Assembly: GCA_012729765.1 (NCBI GenBank)
Contig: JAAYCM010000048.1
Coordinates: 1 to 64,000, forward strand
DNA length: 64,000 nucleotides
Source: Chloroflexota bacterium
Lineage (GTDB): Bacteria; Chloroflexota; Anaerolineae; Aggregatilineales; Aggregatilineaceae
Direction: 5' to 3'
Below, in pieces: positions 9,691 through 18,964 of this stretch (position 1 is the first letter of the stretch; each line of letters begins with the position of its first letter). Made by a program: the position numbers and the translations under genes. The notes below the pieces were generated by a model, which saw only the letters and a list, made by a program, of their open reading frames with translations, was not told the DNA's origin and did not search any database.

Positions 9691-10353
9691 ATGAATCTCA
9701 CCTATTATGTGCGTATTTTGATCCGGCGAGGCTGGATTCTGGTGCTGGCGATGGTGATCACGGCAACCGCCGCCTACGGCTTCAGCAAGCTCCAGACACC
9801 CACCTATCGCGCCACCCAAAGAGTGCTTTTTCAGCCGGCCCGGAATGATTACGGCCTGACCGAAACCCTGCGGATTCTGCTGCGCAGCTATGTCGTGTGG
9901 CTCAACACCGACGAGCGGGCCGGTCAGGCCATCGAGCGCTTGCAACTCGATATGCTGCCCGGTGAGCTGCGCAGTGATATGACCGTCAGCTCCGATCCAA
10001 CGCAGCTCATCGTGCAGATCGATGTGGATATGGAAGACGGCCCGACCGCCGCCCGCGCGGCGACCGAGCTGGGCCGGCTGCTGTTCGAGTATCGCACCGA
10101 AGAGAACCGCACCGCGCGCCGTGAGGACCGGATCAATCCGACGATGGTGGACACGGCGACCTACGGGCTGCATACCCCGCGCACCCGGATCAATGTGCTG
10201 GCCGGGGCGATCCTGGGGCTGCTGTTGGGCGGGACGGTCGTCTTCGTGCTGGAATATCTCGAGTCCAACATCGTCCGCCGCAAGGACGATGTCGAGCGTT
10301 TCTTGAATTTGCCGGTGCTGGCGGCCATTCCTGCCGACGACACCCGCGCCTGA
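9691..10353 (+). CDS. second Wzz-like polysaccharide co-polymerase protein
   Basis: 220 aa. The ATG at 9691 is preferred over one at 9667 because AAGGA lies ten bases before it and the first helix then starts normally (MNLTYYVRILIRRGWILVLAMV). Two membrane helices (about 15-33 and 168-188) flank an external domain. The tail RRKDDVERFLNLPVLAAIP closely parallels the tail of the preceding gene, so the two are diverged tandem paralogues. The CpsD-like ATPase follows after 9 bp. Confidence 0.82.
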   Translation: MNLTYYVRILIRRGWILVLAMVITATAAYGFSKLQTPTYRATQRVLFQPARNDYGLTETLRILLRSYVVWLNTDERAGQAIERLQLDMLPGELRSDMTVSSDPTQLIVQIDVDMEDGPTAARAATELGRLLFEYRTEENRTARREDRINPTMVDTATYGLHTPRTRINVLAGAILGLLLGGTVVFVLEYLESNIVRRKDDVERFLNLPVLAAIPADDTRA

Positions 10354-10362
10354 GGTGCCTAG

Positions 10363-11028
10363 ATGTCAAATGCAAATCTGATCACTCTGATCGATCCCCG
10401 CGCGCCTACCGCTGAAGCCTACCGGACGCTGCGTACCAATCTGATGTTCTACAGCGTCGATCACCCCATCAATACTTTGGTCGTGACTTCGCCTGTGCCC
10501 GGCGAGGGCAAGAGCACCGTTTTGGCGAATCTGGCCGTGACGCTGGCGCAGGCCGGGCACAAAACGATCATTGTAGACTGCGACCTGCACAAGCCGGGCC
10601 AGCACAGCCTGTGGGGGCTGGAGAACGAGCGCGGCATCACCACGATGCTGCTGGAGCAGGACGCGCTGGCTAACCCGCCGCTTCAATCTGTGCTGGTACA
10701 GGGCTTGCAGGTGCTCACCAGCGGGCCGCTGCCGCCCAACCCGGCAGATGTGCTCGGCTCGCGCCGCATGGACGAGGTGATCGCCGCGCTGCGTGCCCGC
10801 GCCGACTACGTGCTGTTCGATACGCCCCCGGTGCTGGCCGTGACCGATGCGGCACTGCTCGGCGTCAAGGTCGATGGCGTGCTGCTCGTGCTGCGCGCCG
10901 GATCATCCCGCCGCGATCATGCCGCCCGTGCCAAAGAAGAATTGGAGCGGGTCAACGTGCCGATCATCGGGACGGTGCTCGTCAACGTCCCGCGCGATAC
11001 GGCAGTCAGCGCCTACTACGGTCGCTAG
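10363..11028 (+). CDS. CpsD/CapB-like tyrosine-protein kinase
   Basis: 221 aa, SD GAGGTG. The BY-kinase Walker motifs are present: Walker A in PVPGEGKST (Lys50), Walker A' in IIVDCDLHKP (69-78) and Walker B in YVLFDTPP (Asp153). EAYRTLRTNL near the N-terminus is the usual oligomerisation motif. The C-terminal tyrosine cluster is almost absent, reduced to the two Tyr of AYYGR. In this family such proteins, switched on by the Wzz-like partner, control polymer length and export. Confidence 0.88.
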   Translation: MSNANLITLIDPRAPTAEAYRTLRTNLMFYSVDHPINTLVVTSPVPGEGKSTVLANLAVTLAQAGHKTIIVDCDLHKPGQHSLWGLENERGITTMLLEQDALANPPLQSVLVQGLQVLTSGPLPPNPADVLGSRRMDEVIAALRARADYVLFDTPPVLAVTDAALLGVKVDGVLLVLRAGSSRRDHAARAKEELERVNVPIIGTVLVNVPRDTAVSAYYGR

Positions 11029-11052
11029 TCGAAGTCAACAGGAGCAGTAAGC

Positions 11053-12123
11053 ATGAAGGGACTGATTCTCAGCGGCGGCAAGGGAACACGCCTCTACCCG
11101 CTGGCCTATACCCGCGCCAAACAGCTTATCCCGGTCGCCAACAAGCCCGTCCTGTTCCGCGTGATCGAGGCGATCCGCGACGCCAACATCGACGAGATCG
11201 GGATCGTGATCGGCGACACCGGGCCGGAGATTCGTGAGGCAGTGGGCGACGGCGCGCAGTTCGGCGTGCGCATCACCTATATCCCCCAGGACGCGCCGCT
11301 GGGCCTGGCCCACGCTGTGAAGACCGCGCACGACTTTTTGGGCGACGAGCGCTTCGTGATGTTTTTGGGCGACAACGTGCTGCAGGGCGGCATCAGCCCG
11401 CTGATCGCGGATTTCGCCCACCATCCGGAATGGAACAGCCAGATCGTGCTGACCGCCGTTGAGCGTCCGGAGCAGTACGGCGTGGCGGAGTTGAATGGCG
11501 ACGGGCGCATCAAGCGCCTGATCGAGAAACCCAAAGCGCCACCCTCGAACCTGGCGCTGGTCGGCATTTATATGTTCGATCACCACATCTTCGAGGCCAC
11601 CGACGCGATCAAGCCCTCGTTTCGCGGCGAGCTGGAGATCACCGACGCGATCCAATGGCTGATCGACAACGGCTTCAGCGTCTATCCGCACGTGCACACC
11701 GGCTGGTGGATCGATACCGGGCGGCCCGGCGAGATGCTGACCGCCAACAGCCTCGTGCTGGATGAGCTGACGCCCACCATCCAGGGCACGGTCGATGCCC
11801 ATTCCGAGATCGACAGCCGCGTGACGATCGAGGCCGGGGCGGAGATCGTCAACAGCGTGGTGCGCGGCCCGGCCATCATCGGGCGCAATACGCGCATCGT
11901 CAACAGCTACATTGGCCCCTTCACCAGCATCTATCACGATGTCGTGATCGAAAACAGCGAGATCGAGCGCAGCATCGTCTTGGAGCACAGCTCGATCTGC
12001 CATATCCCGGCCCGCATCCAGGACAGCCTGATCGGGCGTCACACCGACGTGACGATCAGCGCTCTGCGCCCCAAAGCGATCAAAATGCACCTGGGCGATC
12101 ACAGCCATCTGGAACTGCTCTAG
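11053..12123 (+). CDS. rmlA: glucose-1-phosphate thymidylyltransferase, long form
   Basis: 356 aa, SD AGGAG eight bases before ATG. The N-terminal nucleotidyltransferase motif SGGKGTRLYPLAYTRAKQL is complete and FLGDNVLQGG carries the metal-binding Asp. Residues about 245-350 form a left-handed beta-helix of isoleucine-rich hexapeptides (for example IIGRNTRIVNSYIG), so this is the long RmlA-type enzyme. It should make dTDP-glucose (other NTPs are possible) for the dehydratase encoded two genes on. 12 bp separate it from the HAD gene. Confidence 0.88.
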   Translation: MKGLILSGGKGTRLYPLAYTRAKQLIPVANKPVLFRVIEAIRDANIDEIGIVIGDTGPEIREAVGDGAQFGVRITYIPQDAPLGLAHAVKTAHDFLGDERFVMFLGDNVLQGGISPLIADFAHHPEWNSQIVLTAVERPEQYGVAELNGDGRIKRLIEKPKAPPSNLALVGIYMFDHHIFEATDAIKPSFRGELEITDAIQWLIDNGFSVYPHVHTGWWIDTGRPGEMLTANSLVLDELTPTIQGTVDAHSEIDSRVTIEAGAEIVNSVVRGPAIIGRNTRIVNSYIGPFTSIYHDVVIENSEIERSIVLEHSSICHIPARIQDSLIGRHTDVTISALRPKAIKMHLGDHSHLELL

Positions 12124-12135
12124 TCAGGAAGCCTT

Positions 12136-13029
12136 ATGCCACATGCACCCAATCACGCCATCCGGCTGATCGTCGCCGATCTGGATGGCACACTGCTCAA
12201 CGCCGATCACGTCGTCACGCCGCTGACCGAACGCGCCTTGCGCGAGGCGATGGCGCAGGGCGTCCAGTTCACGCTGGCGACCGGCAAAACGTTCGCCTCG
12301 ACGCGCGCCGTGATCGCGCAGTTCGGGCTGCACCTGCCGCTGGTCTGCGGCAACGGCACGCTCGTACACGCGCCCGACGGCACGATCCTGTACCGCGACC
12401 CGATCCCGCTGGAAGTCGTGCTCGAGTCCATCGAGTTCGGCAGGCAGGCGAGCATGAAGCCGATTGTCTATTCCGGCGCGCACCTGCTCGCGGAGTTGTG
12501 GGATGAAAACGTGCAGGTATTGGTCGATCATCACGAGCCGGCCCCGATCATCGTGTCTGACCTGCCGGCGGCGCTGCGCGGCCCCTACCCGCCCGACAAG
12601 CTGGTATTCATGAATGAAAGCGACCTGGAAGGCGTGGCGGCTTTTCAGATCGCGCTCGAAGAACGTTTCGCCGGGCGCGCCCAGGTGGTGCGGTCGGGCG
12701 TGGCGTCGCTGGTCGAGCTGATGCCGTGCGGTGTCTCGAAGGGCACGGCGCTGGCCTTCATCCTCGACTATACCGGCTTCAAAGCCGAAGAAGTGATCGC
12801 GTTTGGCGACAACTGCAACGATCTAGAGATGATCAAACTGGCCGGGATCGGCGTGGCGATGGGGCACGCGCCCGAAGACGTGCGCCGCGATGCGGATTAT
12901 GTTACCGGCACCAACAACGCCGATGGAGTCGGCCACGCGCTCTACAAGTTCGTTCTGCCGCCACGCATGGCCCGGTCCACTGCGGATCACAATCACGCGC
13001 CCACACAGCAGACAGGAAGGCACGCATGA
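12136..13029 (+). CDS. Cof-type HAD-superfamily phosphatase
   Basis: 297 aa. HAD motif I is VADLDGTLLNADH, motif II LATGKT, motif III the Lys in GVSKGTAL and motif IV FGDNCNDLEM. The large cap after motif II is of the Cof (C2) type. The protein is cytosolic; the substrate is probably a sugar phosphate given the neighbours, but that is inference. Its TGA overlaps the ATG of rmlB (ATGA), indicating translational coupling. Confidence 0.85.
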   Translation: MPHAPNHAIRLIVADLDGTLLNADHVVTPLTERALREAMAQGVQFTLATGKTFASTRAVIAQFGLHLPLVCGNGTLVHAPDGTILYRDPIPLEVVLESIEFGRQASMKPIVYSGAHLLAELWDENVQVLVDHHEPAPIIVSDLPAALRGPYPPDKLVFMNESDLEGVAAFQIALEERFAGRAQVVRSGVASLVELMPCGVSKGTALAFILDYTGFKAEEVIAFGDNCNDLEMIKLAGIGVAMGHAPEDVRRDADYVTGTNNADGVGHALYKFVLPPRMARSTADHNHAPTQQTGRHA

Positions 13030-14054
13030 AAAACATTCTCGTCACAGGCGGGGCCGGATTCATCGGCAGTGCGTTTGTCCGCCGCATGGTGGAAAAATAT
13101 CCGGAATATAACCTGATCGTGCTGGACAAGCTGACCTACGCCGGCAATCTGGACAATCTGCTGCCGGTCCACGACGAGCCGAACTACCGCTTCGAGCGCG
13201 GCGACATCGCCCACCGCGAGACGGTCGAGCGCGTGCTGGAAGCATATGAGGTCGATACCATCGTCAACTTCGCCGCCGAGACGCACGTCGATCGCTCGAT
13301 CCTCGAACCCGATGCGTTCATCCATACTGATGTGGTCGGCGTGTATATCCTGCTCGATGCGGCGCGGCGGCTGGGCGTCAACCGGCTGCACCTTGTCAGC
13401 ACCGACGAGGTTTACGGCTCGATCTCTGAGGGCTTCTTCCGCGAAGGCGATCCGCTGGAACCGAACAGCCCCTACGCGGCCAGCAAAGCCGGCGGTGAGA
13501 TGATGGCCCGCGCCTATCACGTCACCTACGGGCTGCATACCACCGTCACGCGCGGCAGCAACACCTTCGGCCCCTACCAGTACCCGGAGAAGATCGCACC
13601 GTTCTTCATCACCGAGGCCATCGACAACCGCCCCCTGCCCCTCTACGGCGATGGGATGCAGGTCCGCGACTGGCTGTATGTGGACGATCACTGCGACGCG
13701 ATTGATGCCGTGCTGCACCAGGGCGCGCCGGGCGAAATTTACAATGTCGGCGGGGAACACGAGCTGCACAATATCGAGGTGACGCGCTTCATCCTGGGCG
13801 CGCTCGACAGGCCCGAAAGCCTGATCCGCTACGTGGCCGACCGCCCCGGCCACGACCGGCGCTATGCCCTGACCAACGACAAGATTCGCGCCGATCTGGG
13901 CTGGACGCCGCAGCACACCTTCGAAGAAGCGATGCGCGCCACTGTGCGCTGGTACCAGCAGAACGAGTGGTGGTGGCGCAAGATCAAGACCGGCGAATAC
14001 CTGGAATACTACAAGGCGCAGTATGCCGGGCGGCTGGCCGGGGCGCAGGAATAA
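13026..14054 (+). CDS. rmlB: dTDP-glucose 4,6-dehydratase
   Basis: 342 aa, starting at the ATG inside the ATGA overlap with the HAD gene. The Rossmann motif is TGGAGFIGSAF. The active site shows STDEVYG (Thr-Asp-Glu triad) and YAASKAGGE (Tyr-xxx-Lys). It converts dTDP-glucose to dTDP-4-keto-6-deoxyglucose, a precursor of rhamnose and other deoxysugars. rmlC and rmlD are not in the window, so the final sugar is undefined. Confidence 0.96.
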   Translation: MKNILVTGGAGFIGSAFVRRMVEKYPEYNLIVLDKLTYAGNLDNLLPVHDEPNYRFERGDIAHRETVERVLEAYEVDTIVNFAAETHVDRSILEPDAFIHTDVVGVYILLDAARRLGVNRLHLVSTDEVYGSISEGFFREGDPLEPNSPYAASKAGGEMMARAYHVTYGLHTTVTRGSNTFGPYQYPEKIAPFFITEAIDNRPLPLYGDGMQVRDWLYVDDHCDAIDAVLHQGAPGEIYNVGGEHELHNIEVTRFILGALDRPESLIRYVADRPGHDRRYALTNDKIRADLGWTPQHTFEEAMRATVRWYQQNEWWWRKIKTGEYLEYYKAQYAGRLAGAQE

Positions 14055-14080
14055 GCCCAGCCACTCAGTTCAGGTAACAA

Positions 14081-14108
14081 AAAACCGCCGGGGTATCTGC
14101 TCCGGCGG
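14081..14108 (-). terminator. terminator of the deacylase gene
   Basis: CCGCCGG and CCGGCGG form a stem at 14085-14107, with a 10-base loop. On the minus strand it is followed by TTTTTT, 24 bp past the stop of the gene ending at 14132. It may also stop transcripts from rmlB. Confidence 0.8.
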
Positions 14109-14131
14109 TGCTGTTTGCAGTCCCGGCCAGC

Positions 14132-15235
14132 TTAGTGCGGCATCCGCAGCACGAGGGTGCCCTCGTCGCGCACGGCCAGCCCCAGAATCGCCTCATTGGG
14201 ATAGAACGCCAGGCCCGAATACAGCCCCAGGACAAATCCATCGTAATCGGTGCGCAGCAGCCCACCGCCCGGCCCCACCGGACGCCCATAGATATCGACC
14301 ATCCGGCCCAGCACATCCCCGGCGCGCACCCGGTCGCCCGGCTGTACCAGATGGTGGACCACGCACGCTTCCGTCACGCGCGGGTGCTGGATGCGCCGCA
14401 CCGGGTAGCCGAGATCGATCACCGGCACGCTCGTGACCGGCTCCTGTGGGCCGGGCAGCATCCCCGCCCAGCGCATCACATTGCGAATCCCCTGCGCCGC
14501 CGCCCGCACGTGGGCCGGATTCACCACGCGCTGGCCGCCCAGCTCGACGGTGATCGCCGGGATGCGCGCCGTGTTGAGCGTCGCGCCGCTCACCGAACGG
14601 TGCAGGTTGAGCTTGAGATACTGGTCCGACACGAACTCGTTGACCATCGTCAGGCCCAGCGAGCGCAGCATCTCGCCCACCACGTTCTGGAGCCTCTGCG
14701 CCGAGGCCCGGTCGCGCGCGTCACGGTAGAACACCGGATCACGAAAGGCGAACGGGATCGATACCGAGCCGAAGTTGTGCAGATCGATCAGGAAATCGGC
14801 GGTCGCTTCGATGCACGCGAACAGCCGCGAATAGGCGATCTCCATCGCGGAGAGGTGCCCGACTTCCGCCGGATGTTCACCGGACAGGCCCGGAAACAGC
14901 CGGTTGGGGTCGCGGCCATAGAGATAATACGGGCTGCGCTCGCCAGTTCGCAGGCCCGCCGGGTTGAGCGTCGGGATTGCGACGAGGGTGCCGGTCAGGT
15001 CCTCGATCAGATCGGGCGTGACCAACTGGTGAATCGTCGCCACGCCGTCGTACTCGCCGCCGTGAATGTTGCCCGTAACCCACAGCACCGGCCCTTCGCC
15101 CGACCGCCCCTGCGCGATAATCACGGGGAAAAAGTCGGCCCCGCCCGTCGGCAGCGGGGTCGCGTCAAAGTGGCCGTACACGATCTCACCGGGGCGGCTG
15201 CGCGCCGTTCCGACCTCAACTATCCTGACCGTCAA
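14132..15235 (-). CDS. succinylglutamate desuccinylase / aspartoacylase family zinc deacylase
   Basis: 367 aa from a TTG start supported by GAAGGAT about nine bases upstream. Zinc ligands are visible in TGNIHGGEYDGVA (HxxE) and in DLHNFG; TVELGG supplies the catalytic Glu. The last about 90 residues include VQPGDRVRAGDVLGRMVD, a biotinyl/lipoyl-like fold common in this family. Such enzymes remove acyl groups from N-acylated amino acids or ectoine-like compounds; the substrate cannot be named here. Confidence 0.82.
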   Translation of the reverse strand: MTVRIVEVGTARSRPGEIVYGHFDATPLPTGGADFFPVIIAQGRSGEGPVLWVTGNIHGGEYDGVATIHQLVTPDLIEDLTGTLVAIPTLNPAGLRTGERSPYYLYGRDPNRLFPGLSGEHPAEVGHLSAMEIAYSRLFACIEATADFLIDLHNFGSVSIPFAFRDPVFYRDARDRASAQRLQNVVGEMLRSLGLTMVNEFVSDQYLKLNLHRSVSGATLNTARIPAITVELGGQRVVNPAHVRAAAQGIRNVMRWAGMLPGPQEPVTSVPVIDLGYPVRRIQHPRVTEACVVHHLVQPGDRVRAGDVLGRMVDIYGRPVGPGGGLLRTDYDGFVLGLYSGLAFYPNEAILGLAVRDEGTLVLRMPH

Positions 15236-15280
15236 TGCGTGTGATCCTTCGGCGTGCGGTGTCGATCCTGATGTTGGCGG

Positions 15281-16135
15281 CTACGACTTTGCCTGTTTGA
15301 CGAGCGCGCTGGCAAGCTGGGCGCACACCAGCTCAAGCATCAGCACGTTCTGCTGTGTGATCGCGTTTGGCTGCTCGCGACAGGCCAGGATCACCCCGAA
15401 GCGCAGGCTGGTTCCCACCGGCACGCAAACGCCGGTCCCAAACCGCCCCTGCTTGATAAAGGGGTGATTCGGCTCGTCATCCGGCCCGACAATCCGGCTC
15501 TGACCGTTCTGATACACCCACCCCACCAGCGATTTCTCGCCGTCCTGCTTCTGGGGCGCGATAGCCGTCACAGCGCGCGGCCCGACCTGGGCATTGAGTG
15601 TCATCTCCGGCGGCGTGGTGGGCGTCAGGCTGTAGAACACCACATAATCATAGCCCAGCTCTTTGATCGCCTCGACCGCCGTGCTCTGCTTCGACTGGCC
15701 GGGCACCGTGCGGCGCAGCGACTTGGCGAACTGGCGCACCGGCGGGAGCGTATCGGCGCGCAGCGTTTCCAGCCGGCGCTCCTCGGTCAGCCGCTTGATG
15801 CGCTTGAGCAGGTCGTTATCTTCGAAGGGGCTGACCGACACCTCGTCGGCCTGCCCCGGAATGCTGAAATCTGCCTCTTCGTCCACCAGGACGATCAGCA
15901 GCCGGGGATAAGTCTGGCGCAGCTCGCGGATCAGGCTGAACACATCGCAGAGCGCCTGATCGAGCACCACCACATCGGTGCGCTGCTGGGGGTCGGCCAG
16001 TGTTTCGCGCGTTTCGGATTCACTGGTGACGAGGGTAAGCTTGATTTGAGGGTCGCGGGCCAGATGGTCGCGGTAGCGAACCAGGGTCGAAAAGCGTACA
16101 GCCGCCAGAACATGGATAGGAGAATCGTGTGACAT
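15281..16135 (-). CDS. receiver-like plus GAF domain protein
   Basis: 284 aa. Residues about 6-112 look like a receiver fold, with DVVVLD at the usual phosphoacceptor strand (Asp near 59), but the acidic pair near the N-terminus is missing (HVLAAVRFS). Residues about 130-280 resemble a GAF domain (VGWVYQNGQSRIVGPDDE, then GTGVCVPVGTSLRFGVILACR). There is no DNA-binding or kinase domain, so it may be a sensory adaptor. No clear SD precedes the ATG. Confidence 0.7.
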   Translation of the reverse strand: MSHDSPIHVLAAVRFSTLVRYRDHLARDPQIKLTLVTSESETRETLADPQQRTDVVVLDQALCDVFSLIRELRQTYPRLLIVLVDEEADFSIPGQADEVSVSPFEDNDLLKRIKRLTEERRLETLRADTLPPVRQFAKSLRRTVPGQSKQSTAVEAIKELGYDYVVFYSLTPTTPPEMTLNAQVGPRAVTAIAPQKQDGEKSLVGWVYQNGQSRIVGPDDEPNHPFIKQGRFGTGVCVPVGTSLRFGVILACREQPNAITQQNVLMLELVCAQLASALVKQAKS

Positions 16136-16197
16136 TCGTTTTTTCGCCGTCTATTCCAATGAAGCGTCTACCATTGCGGGTAAATTATGAAGCATAA

Positions 16198-16233
16198 GCG
16201 GAAGATGCTCAAATACTGCCCGGCATCTCCCGC
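16198..16233 (-). terminator. hairpin after the MFS gene
   Basis: An 11-bp stem (GCGGGAGATGC with GCATCTTCCGC on the minus strand, one G-U pair) has a 14-base loop and lies 10 bp past the MFS stop. The following tract is only moderately T-rich. Confidence 0.45.
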
Positions 16234-16242
16234 TTGGGTCAC

Positions 16243-17997
16243 TCAACCAGGGGGGTCGCCACGCGCCGCATCGGGGAATACGCGCCGCTCGGCTTGCTGC
16301 CGCTGGAGCGCCTCATGCTGGCCGCCGCGCAGCAGCAGCGCGAACAGCATCCCGACAAAGCTCACCGCCGCGCCGATCAATTGCAGCTCACCGATGGTCT
16401 GTACCGCCGCCTCAAAGTTAGCGTCAATCGAGGCGTCGATGATCTCGCCCGTTTCAGGATCGGTGCCTGTCTCGGTAACGATTTCCGGCTCATAGTCCGC
16501 CACAAGCTGATCGACGCGCTCCAGCGAGAACACGGTCAGCGACGAAACCGCCAGCGTCATGCCGACCAGCCGCAGGATCAGGACCAGGGCCGAGGCCGAG
16601 CCGCGTTCTTCCTCGCGCGCGTCGTTGAGCACAGCCGTGCTGATCGGTGAGATGGTCAGGCCCAGCCCCACCCCGATCAGGGCCATCTGCGCGCCCATGA
16701 TCCAGTAGGACGTATCGCCTTCCCAGGTCAGCCCGGCCAGTGTAAAACCGAGGGTTGCCAGCCCCATTCCGACCGCCGTCGGCACCCGGTAGCCCAGGCG
16801 ATCGCTCAGCCAGCCGCCCGGAATCGCCGCCAGCGCCATCGGGATCGTCAGCCCGGAGAGCAGCACCCCGGCCACATACGCGGCCTGCTGGATGTCACTG
16901 CTGGTCGGGCTTTCGGCGCGGATATTGACCAGCAGTGGCGCGCTCACCAGCCCGACCGCCAGGCAGTAGCCGACGAGGAGATTGGTAGCCGAGGCCGACG
17001 AAAAGTTGCGCTGCCGGAACAGCTTCAGGTTGATCAGCGGATGCCCGATCCGTGACTCGACGAACAGAAACAGCAGGAATGCTATGAGCGCGCCGAGCAG
17101 AAACAGCGTGGTGTAGCTGGTGGCGGCAGTCTGAAGTTCGTCAAAGCTGGTCGCCGTCGCCGCCGACTCAGGGCTGGCCCCCAGGCCGAGATTCAGCCCG
17201 ATCAGCGCCAGCGAGATCAGCAGCGTGCCCAGCCAGTCGAAGCGCCCGGTGTCGTGGGGCCGGCTCACGTTGCGCAGCGCCCACCACGCCCCGACCAGCG
17301 CGATCAGCGACAGCGGGATATTCAGGATAAACAGTGTTTCCCACGAGGGTGTGCCGATGTGCAGGTTCAGGCCATCGAAGAAATCGACAATTTTGTCGCC
17401 GTGCAGCCCGAAAAACCGCACCATCACGCCGCCGTAGAGGTGCCCCAGCACCCAGCCGACCGTATCTACTGCGCCGACCACGCCGAGTGGCTTGGCACGG
17501 TCCTCTGGTGGGAAGATGTCGCCCACCAGCGCCAGCGTGATCGGAACCATTGCCCCCGCGCCCAACGCCTGGACGACGCGCCCTGTGATCACCAGGTAGA
17601 GATGGCGTTCTTCGAGGCGGGGCGGCCTCTCGCCCAAAACGCTGTTGAAGAAGCGGGCGATCAGGCTGTTCAGCAGCTCGCTGTCATAGGCGGTGACGAG
17701 GTACGAGCCGCCGATGAAGATCAGCAGGCAGCCGATATAGATCGGCCTCCGGCCTATCAGGTCGGAGAGCCGCCCGGTAAACGTCATGCTCAGCGCATAC
17801 GCCAGCAGATAGCCGTTCACCGCCCACGACGCCTGATCGAGATATTCCTTGACCGGGAGCCGGAGACTGACGATCACCTCTGGCAGCACGGCGGAGATGA
17901 TCGTCAGGTCCAGCGCGCCGATGAAAACCGGCAGGCTGACAATCGCCAGCACCAGCCAGGGCGAGGTGCCCCGGCTGGGGAGTCGAGAAACGGTCAT
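16243..17997 (-). CDS. 14-helix MFS exporter (DHA2 / P55-like)
   Basis: 584 aa. It begins with a helix containing SLPVFIGALDLTIISAVLP, the DHA2 signature, and has about 14 hydrophobic segments, with GRLSDLIGRRP (motif A) after helix 2 and GGWLSDRLGYR at the second half. The start ATG overlaps the upstream lipoprotein's TGA (ATGA). This gene order, LppX/LprAFG lipoprotein then DHA2 exporter, is that of mycobacterial lprG-Rv1410c (P55), which moves triacylglycerides or lipoglycans to the cell surface. A lipid-export role is inferred from that pairing; drug efflux is the alternative. Confidence 0.85.
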   Translation of the reverse strand: MTVSRLPSRGTSPWLVLAIVSLPVFIGALDLTIISAVLPEVIVSLRLPVKEYLDQASWAVNGYLLAYALSMTFTGRLSDLIGRRPIYIGCLLIFIGGSYLVTAYDSELLNSLIARFFNSVLGERPPRLEERHLYLVITGRVVQALGAGAMVPITLALVGDIFPPEDRAKPLGVVGAVDTVGWVLGHLYGGVMVRFFGLHGDKIVDFFDGLNLHIGTPSWETLFILNIPLSLIALVGAWWALRNVSRPHDTGRFDWLGTLLISLALIGLNLGLGASPESAATATSFDELQTAATSYTTLFLLGALIAFLLFLFVESRIGHPLINLKLFRQRNFSSASATNLLVGYCLAVGLVSAPLLVNIRAESPTSSDIQQAAYVAGVLLSGLTIPMALAAIPGGWLSDRLGYRVPTAVGMGLATLGFTLAGLTWEGDTSYWIMGAQMALIGVGLGLTISPISTAVLNDAREEERGSASALVLILRLVGMTLAVSSLTVFSLERVDQLVADYEPEIVTETGTDPETGEIIDASIDANFEAAVQTIGELQLIGAAVSFVGMLFALLLRGGQHEALQRQQAERRVFPDAARGDPPG

Positions 17998-18818
17998 GGC
18001 GTCTCCGTGGCATCTTCAGGCGATGCAGTTGCTTCGGCTGTTTCGTCGGTGGCCTCAGGCGTCGGAACCTCGATCACGAAGGCTCCGTTATAGTTCCGGA
18101 TCGTGATCGTCCACGTCGTCGGTTCCAATTCGTCAGCCCCTTCGACATTCGGCGGCAGCGGCTCATACACCACCACCTGCTCGACCAGCCGCTCTTCTGG
18201 CAGGATGTACACGTCTACATCGAGCATCCCCTCAGTGGTGCCGATCAGCCCAAACGTCAGCGAGTAGACGTTCTGCGCGTCGATCGTGCCGTGCAGATGG
18301 TATACCGGCAGGCCGTCCAGATCGGTTTCGCCGACCATTTCCAGGCCGGTGATGCTGTTCAGGGCGTCCGAGATGCCGCCTTCCGGCGCGATCAGGCCCT
18401 GGGGTGAGAACCCGGCGACGATCTGCTCTTCGAGCCAGCGGTTCTGCGTGAGTACATCGCTGCGCAGATATTGGGCGTCGCCAATCGCCACGACATCCGC
18501 CGTTGTCGCCAGCTCGCCCAGGCTGACCTCGACCACCGCCTGCAAACGGTCGGGGGCAATGAATGTCCCTTCGGCGTATTCAAACGCCAGCGGCAGATCG
18601 ACCGGCAGCGCAAAGTCTCCGGTCGAGATGGCGACCGGGTAGCCGGTCGCATCGATCGTCAACTGGAACGACTCAGCCGTCTGGATTTTGTTGGTCGCTT
18701 CTTCGAGAAGGGCGCGGGCGTCGGGCAGTTCTTCAGGGCGTTGTTCCTCGTTACCACAGCCGGCCAACAGGAGCGCGATACCTGTAAGCAAGAGCACTAT
18801 TCTGGTCAGAAAACGCAT
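17994..18818 (-). CDS. LprG/LppX-like lipoprotein
   Basis: 274 aa from the ATG at 18818, chosen because GGAGG lies eight bases before it and the protein then opens with a clean lipoprotein signal (lipobox LLLAGC, Cys21). DARALLEEATNKIQTAESFQLTID and the following long beta strands match the LppX_LprAFG half-barrel, which in mycobacteria holds a lipid in a cavity. The C-terminus is a Thr/Glu/Pro-rich tail. It is translationally coupled to the MFS gene. The family match rests on my reading of the sequence pattern. Confidence 0.75.
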   Translation of the reverse strand: MRFLTRIVLLLTGIALLLAGCGNEEQRPEELPDARALLEEATNKIQTAESFQLTIDATGYPVAISTGDFALPVDLPLAFEYAEGTFIAPDRLQAVVEVSLGELATTADVVAIGDAQYLRSDVLTQNRWLEEQIVAGFSPQGLIAPEGGISDALNSITGLEMVGETDLDGLPVYHLHGTIDAQNVYSLTFGLIGTTEGMLDVDVYILPEERLVEQVVVYEPLPPNVEGADELEPTTWTITIRNYNGAFVIEVPTPEATDETAEATASPEDATETP

Positions 18819-18964
18819 GTAGTCTGCCTCCACTGCTTGCATGATAGGCCCAGCATCTAGTACGGAAACCCATGCCCGACGTTGCGCGCCAGCGCGTATC
18901 TTTATGTCCCCAGGCCGAATCTTACCACGAACTGGCGCGCTCCCACAGGGTCGAATGCCGCCAG

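Noticed and set aside
15281-16135. Calling this a standard response regulator
   Set aside because: The acidic pair is missing and no output domain other than GAF is present, so only receiver-like is justified.
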